Positions 18,451-25,549 of a DNA stretch of 64,000 nt are shown piece by piece. Origin of the DNA: CAISIP01 sp038326025 (GTDB lineage: Bacteria > Pseudomonadota > Gammaproteobacteria > Burkholderiales > Burkholderiaceae_C); assembly GCA_038326025.1 (NCBI GenBank), contig JBBQJP010000015.1:23727-87726 (forward strand). Reading direction: 5' to 3'. A program made the translations under genes and the position numbers. Within the stretch, counting starts at the first letter, position 1, and the number at the start of each line of letters is the position of its first letter. Under the pieces are notes generated by a model. That model was not told where the DNA came from, made no database searches, and worked only from the letters and a program-made list of their open reading frames with translations.

Positions 18451-19845
18451 GTGCACTTCAAGACCATCTCCGAACTCGCGCCGCTGCTGCAAGCGGGCAA
18501 ACTCTCGCCAGTGGCGCTGACGCGTGGGATGCTGGACCGCATCGATGCACTGGACGGCCGCCTGCGTTGTTTTGCCACGGTGACCGCCGAGCTGGCGATG
18601 CAGCACGCGGAGCAGGCCGAACGGGAGATCCGGGCCGGCCGTTACCGCGGTGCCTTGCATGGCATTCCGGTGGCCTTGAAGGACTTGTGTTTTACCAAGG
18701 GTATCCGCACCATGGGCGGTACCGGTGTGCTGGCCGACCATGTGCCGGAGTTCGATGCCACGGTGGTGACACGGCTGAAGGCGGCCGGCGCGGTGCTGCT
18801 GGGCAAGCTCAACCTGACCGATGGCGCGATGGCGGGTTACCACCCGCAGTTCGCGATTCCGGAGAACCCCTGGAAGGCTGCGCACTGGTCGGGCGTGTCG
18901 TCCAGCGGATCCGGCGCGGCAGTGGCGGCCGGCCTGGCGTACGCCGCCATTGGCACCGATACCGGCGGTTCGATCCGCCATCCGTCCGCTGCCTGCGGCA
19001 TCGTCGGCCTCAAGCCGACCTGGGGCCGGGTCAGCCGCCATGGCGTGCTGGCGCTGGCCGAATCGCTCGACCATGTTGGCCCGATGACACGCAGCAGCCG
19101 CGATGCCGGCATCGTGCTGCAGGCAATCGCCGGGCGCGACGTCAACGATGCCACCTCGCTGGCCGACCCGGTGCCCGACATGGGCGTCTTGCTGGAGAAG
19201 GGTGTCCAAGGCCTGCGCATCGGCTGGGACGAAGGCTTCACGCGTTCCGACATGGCGGTCGATATCGCCGATGCCGTTGCCCGTGTCGTGCAGGTGCTGC
19301 TGGAGCAGGGGGCTGTGATCGTGCCGGTCATGATGCCGGTGCGGCTGCGCGAATACGTCACGGCCTGGGCCCCGCTGTGCCAGGCCGAGGCGGTGGCGGC
19401 GCACCGTGCCTGGTATCCGGCGCGGGCAGGCGAATACGGACCGTTCTTTCGCCAGTGGCTGGAGCGTGGCGCGGCCATGAGCGCGGCCGACTATGCGCAT
19501 TTTCATCAGCTGCGGCTGGCCTGCAACGGCGATATGTTTGCCGTGATGCAGGGCATCGATATGCTGGTCTGCCCATCTACGCCGAAGGTGGCGTTCCCTG
19601 TGACGCCGGAATTTCTGTACGGGCCGATACCGCCCGACCGCGATCCCTGGCATGCGCGTTACACCGCGCCGTTCAATTTCTCCGGGATTCCGACGCTCTC
19701 CTTGCCCTGCGGTTTATCCGACACCGGACTGCCGTTCTCGGTGCAGTTCGCCGGCCATGCCTTGCGCGAGGACCTGCTTGTGGGTGTCGGTCATGCTTTC
19801 GAGACGGTGACCGACTGGCATCGCTTGCATCCACCGGTCGATTGA
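18451..19845 (+). CDS. Amidase signature family hydrolase
   Basis: 464 residues. Amidase-signature Ser-cisSer-Lys enzyme: G-I-P-V-A-L-K-D (Lys77), the Ser/Gly-rich signature S-G-V-S-S-S-G-S-G-A-A-V-A-A-G with the cis-Ser near 151-152, and D-T-G-G-S-I-R with the nucleophile Ser174. It hydrolyses a carboxamide; GatA function is unlikely, since no gatB or gatC is adjacent. The start is GTG 18451, 6 nt after AAGGAGCC; a TTG at 18430 is also in frame but precedes that ribosome site. It is convergent with the TyrR-type regulator. Confidence 0.9.
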   Translation: MHFKTISELAPLLQAGKLSPVALTRGMLDRIDALDGRLRCFATVTAELAMQHAEQAEREIRAGRYRGALHGIPVALKDLCFTKGIRTMGGTGVLADHVPEFDATVVTRLKAAGAVLLGKLNLTDGAMAGYHPQFAIPENPWKAAHWSGVSSSGSGAAVAAGLAYAAIGTDTGGSIRHPSAACGIVGLKPTWGRVSRHGVLALAESLDHVGPMTRSSRDAGIVLQAIAGRDVNDATSLADPVPDMGVLLEKGVQGLRIGWDEGFTRSDMAVDIADAVARVVQVLLEQGAVIVPVMMPVRLREYVTAWAPLCQAEAVAAHRAWYPARAGEYGPFFRQWLERGAAMSAADYAHFHQLRLACNGDMFAVMQGIDMLVCPSTPKVAFPVTPEFLYGPIPPDRDPWHARYTAPFNFSGIPTLSLPCGLSDTGLPFSVQFAGHALREDLLVGVGHAFETVTDWHRLHPPVD

Positions 19846-19867
19846 GACCGCGCCGGCAGGCCGCGCC

Positions 19868-21400
19868 TCAGTCACCGATGCCGTATTTGCGCAAGCGCGT
19901 CGCGATCGCCGAATGCGAAGTCTGCAGCCTTTGTGCCAGTTTGCGCGTCGACGGGTAATGGGGATACAACTGCTGCAGCAACGACTTCTCCAGCGCTGCG
20001 ACGGCTTCGTCCAGGCTGCCGACCTCTTGCGCACGCAAGCCGACTGCGGCCACGTCAACCCGGGCCAGTTCCAGGTCGGCCGCATCGATGACCGGCGCCT
20101 CGCTCAGTGTCGCCGCGCGAAACACGACGTTCTGCAACTGGCGCACATTGCCCGGCCACGGGTTGCCTAGCAGGGCGTTCGCGGCCGCCTTGCTCAGGCG
20201 CGCCGGAGAGCGGCCGGTCTGTGCACAGGCCCGGTCCAGAAATACCTGAGCCAGCGGCAGGATGTCTTCGGTGCGCTCGCGCAGCGGCGGCAGGTTCAGC
20301 TGCAGCACGTCCAGGCGAAACAGCAGGTCCTGGCGAAAACTGCCGGCCGCCACCATGTCGTCCAGCGCGCGATGGGTGGCGCTGATGATGCGCACGTCGG
20401 CTTTCTGTTCGCTGTCGCCGCCAACGCGGCGAAAGCTGCCATCGTTCAGAAACCTCAGCAGCTTGGCCTGCAGGTAGGTCGACATCTCACCGACTTCGTC
20501 CAGAAACAGCGTGCCGCCGTCAGTCAGTTCCAGCAGGCCAGGGCGGCCGCCGCGCAAGGCGCCGGTGAATGCGCCGGGCGCATAACCGAACAGCTCACTT
20601 TCGGCCAGGCTCTCGGGCAAGGCGGCGCAGTTCAGCGCGAAAAACGGCTGTTCGCGGCGCCGGCTTCCGGTGTGGCAGGCATGGGCGACCAGTTCCTTCC
20701 CGGTGCCGGTTTCGCCGCGGATCAGCAGCGGTGCGTCGACCAGCGCCATGCGCGCAGCGCGTTGCTTGAGCGCGCGGATCGCTGGCGACTGGCCCAGGAT
20801 GGTCTCGAAGCCGCCAGCGCCGTAGTTCTGCAGTGCGCTGAGCCGTTCGCCCAACCGGTGCGGCGCGTGCAAGGTCACGACAGCGCCGGCGACACTGCCG
20901 CTGGCTTCGTGCAAGGCCACGGTTTCCATCAGAAAACGTTGGCCCGCGATCTCGACCTCGCTGGCCGGCAGATGGTAGGCCTCGGCGATCAGCGCCGAGA
21001 CCAGTTGCGCGTCGCCGGTGAGTGACTGCAGCGACATGCCGGTGAGCACCTGTTCAGCCAGGCCGGTGACGGTGATGGCCGTGGTATTGGCCACCACGAT
21101 CACACCCCGGGCGTCGACCGCCAGCACCGGGTCGGCCAGCGAGGCCAGCAAGGCATCGAGGTACAGACGGCGACGTGCTCCGGGCAGGATCTCGAGTTCG
21201 CCCACCGCCAGGACCCCGGCAACGGCCAGCAGGTCAGTGCGCAGACGGTCGAGATCCCTGGCGTCGAGTTCAGGCGCCTCGATGTAGACATGGGGCGGTT
21301 CGACCTCGACGGCGGTGACGTTCAGCGCGCGGATCGCCAGCGCCGCCAGGATTTCCTGGGCGATTCCCACACGGTCGGAAAAGTGGACATCAATGCGCAT
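19868..21400 (-). CDS. TyrR/PhhR-type sigma54-dependent activator
   Basis: 510 residues. An N-terminal ACT-like domain (about 1-70) is followed by a PAS domain (about 80-180), an AAA+ core (about 200-435) with G-E-T-G-T-G-K-E (229-236), G-A-F-T-G-A (276-281) and L-F-L-D-E-V-G-E-M, and a C-terminal helix-turn-helix. The ACT-PAS-AAA-HTH order is that of TyrR/PhhR, which senses aromatic amino acids. E. coli TyrR lost the GAFTGA loop and works with sigma70; here the loop is intact, so it should activate sigma54 polymerase. It is divergent from dadA, whose promoter is a sigma54 element. Confidence 0.92.
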   Translation of the reverse strand: MRIDVHFSDRVGIAQEILAALAIRALNVTAVEVEPPHVYIEAPELDARDLDRLRTDLLAVAGVLAVGELEILPGARRRLYLDALLASLADPVLAVDARGVIVVANTTAITVTGLAEQVLTGMSLQSLTGDAQLVSALIAEAYHLPASEVEIAGQRFLMETVALHEASGSVAGAVVTLHAPHRLGERLSALQNYGAGGFETILGQSPAIRALKQRAARMALVDAPLLIRGETGTGKELVAHACHTGSRRREQPFFALNCAALPESLAESELFGYAPGAFTGALRGGRPGLLELTDGGTLFLDEVGEMSTYLQAKLLRFLNDGSFRRVGGDSEQKADVRIISATHRALDDMVAAGSFRQDLLFRLDVLQLNLPPLRERTEDILPLAQVFLDRACAQTGRSPARLSKAAANALLGNPWPGNVRQLQNVVFRAATLSEAPVIDAADLELARVDVAAVGLRAQEVGSLDEAVAALEKSLLQQLYPHYPSTRKLAQRLQTSHSAIATRLRKYGIGD

Positions 21401-21504
21401 GAGTTGTCTTGAATTTCATCCATCGTATCGATTTTCATACAGGTAGTGCAAGTCATTGTTCTGATGTGAGTTTTCTCGTTATATGGCGATGCTTTTGAGT
21501 TATC

Positions 21505-21522
21505 TGTAACGAATTCACGACA
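21505..21522. promoter_or_regulatory. Putative TyrR/PhhR box upstream of dadA
   Basis: TGTAAC-N6-ACGACA keeps the TGT-N12-ACA frame of the TyrR/PhhR box (TGTAAA-N6-TTTACA), 8 of 12 positions matching. Its centre is about 100 bp upstream of the predicted dadA start point, a normal enhancer distance for a sigma54 activator. Confidence 0.5.
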
Positions 21523-21585
21523 GTTGGTGTGAATACCTGCCCATCAGGCTCGCGTAAGTGATTGATTTGATTGCCTTGCGCCGCC

Positions 21586-21601
21586 TGGCACGGGAGTTGC
21601 T
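21586..21601 (+). promoter_or_regulatory. Sigma54 (-24/-12) promoter of dadA
   Basis: TGGCAC (21586-21591), five bases, TTGCT (21597-21601): an exact match to TGGCAC-N5-TTGCW. It predicts a transcript start near 21612, giving a 45-nt leader to the dadA ATG. The leader holds a short GCCGC/GCGGC hairpin just before the ribosome site. Confidence 0.9.
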
Positions 21602-21656
21602 GTCAATGCAAGACAGTTGCCGCCTTTGCGGCGTCCGGTTTTCAAGGAGCAAGGTC

Positions 21657-22910
21657 ATGCGTGTCGTAGTGTTGGGCAGTGGCGTCATCGGTACCTCGGT
21701 CGCGTATTACCTGGCCAAGGCCGGCCATGAGGTCGAGGTTGTCGATCGCCAGAGTGGCCCGGCGCTGGAGACCAGCTTTGCCAACGCGGGTGAGGTCTCG
21801 CCCGGTTATTCATCACCCTGGGCCGGTCCGGGGGTGCCCATCAAGGCCATTCAATGGCTGCTGATGCACCACAGTCCCCTGGTCATCAAACCGATGCTGG
21901 ACCCGGCCATGTGGCGTTGGGGACTGGCGATGTTGCGCAACTGCACCGAGGCCCGTTATCGCATGAACAAGGGGCGCATGGTACGACTGGCGGAGTACAG
22001 CCGCGACTGCCTGAAGCAATTGCGTGCCGAGACGGGTATCACCTACGATCAGCGCGAGCAGGGCACGCTGCAGCTCTTTCGCACGCAGACACAACTCGAC
22101 GGCACGGCCAAGGACATCGAGATCCTGAAGGAATACGGCGTGTCCTACCAGTTGCTCGACCGCGCCGGTTACCTGCTTTATGAGCCTGCGCTGGCCGACG
22201 TCAAGGAGAAGTTCATCGGTGCGCTGCGCCTGCCCGGCGACGAAACCGGCGACTGTTTCAAGTTCACCACGGCATTGGCCGAGAAAGCCAAGGCTTTGGG
22301 CGTCAAATTCCGTTTTGGCGAGGACATCCAGGCGCTAGAGCGCCAAGGCGACCATATCCGCGGCGTTCGCACGGCCAACGGCATGCTGACGGCCGACCAG
22401 TACGTGCTGGCGCTGGGCAGTTATTCCACCCGCATGCTGGCGCCGCTGGACATCCGCATTCCGGTGTATCCGGTCAAGGGTTTCTCCATCACGGTACCGA
22501 TCACCAACGCGGCCAAGTCACCCGAATCGACCATCATGGACGAGACCCACAAGGTGGCAGTCACCCGGCTGGGCGACCGGATCCGGGTGGGCGGAACTGC
22601 GCAGTTGTCAGGCTTCGATCTGCAACTCGACAAGGGACGCCGCTCCACCCTGGAATTTGTCGTCAGCGATCTGTTTCCCGAGGGCGGCGATGTGGCCAAG
22701 GCAGAGTTCTGGACCGGCCTGCGCCCGATGACGCCGGACGGCACGCCGATCCTGGGTGAGACGCGTTATGACAACCTGATGCTCAGCACCGGCCACGGCA
22801 CCTTGGGCTGGACCATGGCCGCGGGCACCGGACGGGTCATGGCCGATCTGATCAGTGGCCGTCAGCCGGAGATCGACATGGAAGGTTTGACGGTCGCGCG
22901 CTACGCCTGA
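21657..22910 (+). CDS. dadA: D-amino-acid dehydrogenase, small subunit type (DadA)
   Basis: 417 residues, starting M-R-V-V-V-L-G-S-G-V-I-G-T with the FAD-binding GxGxxG. Then T-S-F-A-N-A-G-E-V-S-P-G-Y-S-S-P-W-A-G-P-G, typical of DadA, and C-terminal G-L-R-P-M-T-P-D-G-T-P and G-H-G-T-L-G-W-T-M-A-A-G. It oxidises D-amino acids (D-alanine best known) to 2-oxo acids and ammonia at the inner membrane. ATG 21657 follows AAGGAGCAAGGTC; the frame is open upstream but that part contains the promoter. Adjacent to a TyrR-type activator rather than the usual Lrp-type DadR. Confidence 0.96.
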   Translation: MRVVVLGSGVIGTSVAYYLAKAGHEVEVVDRQSGPALETSFANAGEVSPGYSSPWAGPGVPIKAIQWLLMHHSPLVIKPMLDPAMWRWGLAMLRNCTEARYRMNKGRMVRLAEYSRDCLKQLRAETGITYDQREQGTLQLFRTQTQLDGTAKDIEILKEYGVSYQLLDRAGYLLYEPALADVKEKFIGALRLPGDETGDCFKFTTALAEKAKALGVKFRFGEDIQALERQGDHIRGVRTANGMLTADQYVLALGSYSTRMLAPLDIRIPVYPVKGFSITVPITNAAKSPESTIMDETHKVAVTRLGDRIRVGGTAQLSGFDLQLDKGRRSTLEFVVSDLFPEGGDVAKAEFWTGLRPMTPDGTPILGETRYDNLMLSTGHGTLGWTMAAGTGRVMADLISGRQPEIDMEGLTVARYA

Positions 22911-22918
22911 GGTTTGCG

Positions 22919-24922
22919 TCAAGCCCGACGCCTGGGTTTCTGCACCAGTGGCTGCTGCGCATCGAGCAGCGTAGCCAGTGGCGCCGGGACATGCCACAGG
23001 TAACCCTGGCCATAGTCGACGCCGAATTCCCGCAACATCGCCGCGACCTCCGGGGTCTCGATGCCTTCGGCCACGGTCTTCTTTCCGCTGGCACGTGCCA
23101 CCTCGCAAATTGCCCGCACCGTGGCTTGATCGAATGCGTCGGTGCCAAGCTGGCGCATGAACTGGCCGTCGATTTTCAGGTCGTCAACCGGCAGATTCTT
23201 CAGGTAGGTGAAAGACGACATGCCACTGCCGAAGTCGTCCAGGGCAACGCGGGCACCGAAACTTCGCAGGACTTCGAAAAAGCGGATGGAATTCTGCAAA
23301 TGGGTGATGGCCGAGGTTTCGGTGACTTCAAAGCACAGGACGCGCCGATCGAAGCGCAGGGCCTGCAGCCGCTCGATCATGAACTGCTGGAACTCCGGGT
23401 CACTCACCGATTGGCCGGACAGGTTGATCGACAGGGAGTCGATGCTGCCCAGTCGGTGTGGCACGCGCGACAGCCAGTCGAACACCTCGCCCACCACCCA
23501 TCGGTCGATGCGCGAGGCCAGCGCATAACGCTCGGCCACCGGCAGAAAGCCGCCAGGTTCGATCAACACGTCGCCTTCGAGTAGACGCAGCAGCACTTCG
23601 CCGCGCAGTTGATCGCTGGCTCGCGCATGCAGCGGGACAATGCGCTGCCAGTAAAGGCGAAAGCGTCCTTGGTCCAGTGCCTGGTGCAGGCGTAGTACCC
23701 AGCTCGTGATACCGCGCCGGGCCTGCACGCCAAGGTCGGAATCCAGGTAGATGTAGACCCGGTTGCGTCCGGATTCCTTGGCAATGTAGCAAGCGGAGTC
23801 GGCAGCCTGCATCACGGCCGCTACCGAGCGCCAGTGCTCGGTCAGCATCACCAGGCCGATGCTCGCGCCAATGTGAAAATTCTGGCCCGACTGGGCAAAA
23901 CGGTAGTTGTCGATGCGCTGGCAGATCTGCTCCGCCAATTGCCGGGCGCTGGCCTGGTCGCAGGCGTTCAGGATGATGGCGAACTCGTCGCCACCAATTC
24001 GGGCCACCGTATCGGTGGTCCGGACCACCGTGCGCAGCAGGTCCGCGACTTCGCGCAACAACTGGTCGCCGCCACTGTGACCGCAGGTGTCGTTGACGAT
24101 CTTGAACCGGTCCAGGTCGATGAACAACACGGCGTGCATGTTCGGAGATGGCGGCGGGGCCTGCAGCGTGTGGCCCAACCGCAGCTCGAACTCGTCGCGA
24201 TTGATCAGTCCGGTGAGCGAATCGTGCGCTGCACGGTGGCTTACTTCGGTATGCAGTTGCTCCAGATCGAGACTGCGCTGTACGGCCAGACGCTTCTGGC
24301 GCATGGCCAGCACGGCAAACGCGGAGGCAACCACCAACAGGGCCAGGCTCAGGCCCCAGGCCGTGCGGACCTGATTGCGCATCGCGTCCAGATACTGTGT
24401 ATTGACGCGATGGCGCGCGTGGTTGCTGCTCAGCAGCACGGCTTGAATTGCACCGGAGTTGGCGTCCAGTTGCACACGCAGATCGCGCAGCCTGGTGGCG
24501 TCGAATTCGGGCGCTTTCCCGTCCGGACCAAAATAGGGTTCGGCTTGGGTCGAAAATCGCTTCAGGGCCAGCAGCAATTGCGTAAAGCCCGGCAGCTCGC
24601 CGATCAACCGCTGACTGAACCCCTCGCGGATGATGTCGTAGCGGCTGACATAGATGCCGTAACGCAGCGCGAGCCGGGCCATGGCATCGCCTTGTCCCTG
24701 ATCGCGCAGCGCGTCGTCAAACGCCGAACGCAGTTTGAGTTGCTCCACCCTCAGCTGGAACAGGTCCCACTCGCCCATGGTGCGGCCATCGCGGACGGTC
24801 TCTTCGATGGCTTGCAGCTGCACGTGCTGCAGGGCAGCCAAGCCAGAAAGCAGCAAGATGGCCACGACGGCCAGCGAGGCCAGCACGTAGTCGATCCGAC
24901 GCCGCCCCGTCAACACTGTCAT
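22919..24922 (-). CDS. GGDEF-EAL cyclic-di-GMP protein with periplasmic sensor
   Basis: 667 residues. TM helix (about 12-32), a ~140-residue periplasmic helical region, second TM (about 180-205), then GGDEF (about 240-390) with R-I-G-G-D-E-F and EAL (about 410-655) with G-E-V-L-L-R-L, F-E-V-T-E-T, L-D-D-F-G-S-G and A-E-G-I-E. The GGDEF signature is intact. The EAL signature reads E-V-L, a tolerated variant, so both synthase and phosphodiesterase activity are possible. Last gene of the four-gene block that begins with a TRAP-type binding protein; 38 bp after the SUOX-like gene. Confidence 0.93.
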   Translation of the reverse strand: MTVLTGRRRIDYVLASLAVVAILLLSGLAALQHVQLQAIEETVRDGRTMGEWDLFQLRVEQLKLRSAFDDALRDQGQGDAMARLALRYGIYVSRYDIIREGFSQRLIGELPGFTQLLLALKRFSTQAEPYFGPDGKAPEFDATRLRDLRVQLDANSGAIQAVLLSSNHARHRVNTQYLDAMRNQVRTAWGLSLALLVVASAFAVLAMRQKRLAVQRSLDLEQLHTEVSHRAAHDSLTGLINRDEFELRLGHTLQAPPPSPNMHAVLFIDLDRFKIVNDTCGHSGGDQLLREVADLLRTVVRTTDTVARIGGDEFAIILNACDQASARQLAEQICQRIDNYRFAQSGQNFHIGASIGLVMLTEHWRSVAAVMQAADSACYIAKESGRNRVYIYLDSDLGVQARRGITSWVLRLHQALDQGRFRLYWQRIVPLHARASDQLRGEVLLRLLEGDVLIEPGGFLPVAERYALASRIDRWVVGEVFDWLSRVPHRLGSIDSLSINLSGQSVSDPEFQQFMIERLQALRFDRRVLCFEVTETSAITHLQNSIRFFEVLRSFGARVALDDFGSGMSSFTYLKNLPVDDLKIDGQFMRQLGTDAFDQATVRAICEVARASGKKTVAEGIETPEVAAMLREFGVDYGQGYLWHVPAPLATLLDAQQPLVQKPRRRA

Positions 24923-24960
24923 ATTGGCAATCGTCGGGTTGGCATCAATCTGGTCGCGGT

Positions 24961-25503
24961 CTATTGCACCGTCACGCGGGTGATCTGCCAGATCGACCGG
25001 CCGTAGTATTGATCGGCCCGCGTCTCGGGTTTTCCATCAAAGGGATAGATCAGGAACAGTGGGCCTTTGTCGCGCACGCCCAGCACCTTGCCGTTGATAT
25101 GTGTGGCCAGCAGTGGCCCGAACTTGCGAGCATCACTTACCGGCACGTTCACCGCGTAGTCGTTCAGCGCGACCATGTTCAGCGACTGGCCCTGGGCCCC
25201 GACGGCGTCGAGCAGGGTTTGCAGCAACGGTCCGCGAAACGTCACCGGCTCCTTGAACCACGGCGTCCAGGTTCGAAATTCATGGGTTGGCAGTTTGTCG
25301 ATCATCGCCGCGTCAAAAACCGCTGACTCCCCCCGGTTGCGATGCGTGATCTTGCCGGTGACCGTGAGGATCACCGGTTGTGTGGGGGCTGCCAGCACCG
25401 ACGGTTGGGCTGGCAAATCCGGAAGGGGTGTCTGGGCCGAGGTGGTCCCGGTCAACCATATGCAAAACACCCACATGGCCGCGCGGCGCGGAAAGTGCAG
25501 CAT
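24961..25503 (-). CDS. Small periplasmic SUOX/molybdopterin-fold protein, no cysteine ligand
   Basis: 180 residues from ATG 25503 (AAAGGGAACCCC ahead). Signal peptide to about A-Q-T (residue 25), then a compact domain with T-V-T-G-K-I-T-H, F-D-A-A-M-I-D-K-L-P, F-R-G-P-L-L-Q-T-L-L-D-A-V-G, N-D-Y-A-V-N-V-P and G-P-L-F-L-I-Y-P-F-D. This matches periplasmic proteins annotated as oxidoreductase molybdopterin-binding (sulfite-oxidase fold). The mature part has no cysteine, so the usual molybdenum thiolate ligand is missing; it may bind a ligand rather than catalyse. It lies between two GGDEF/EAL genes. Confidence 0.8.
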   Translation of the reverse strand: MLHFPRRAAMWVFCIWLTGTTSAQTPLPDLPAQPSVLAAPTQPVILTVTGKITHRNRGESAVFDAAMIDKLPTHEFRTWTPWFKEPVTFRGPLLQTLLDAVGAQGQSLNMVALNDYAVNVPVSDARKFGPLLATHINGKVLGVRDKGPLFLIYPFDGKPETRADQYYGRSIWQITRVTVQ

Positions 25504-25549
25504 GGGGTTCCCTTTGTAGTTTCTGCGTCGCGGGATTGTAGTTGCCGGG

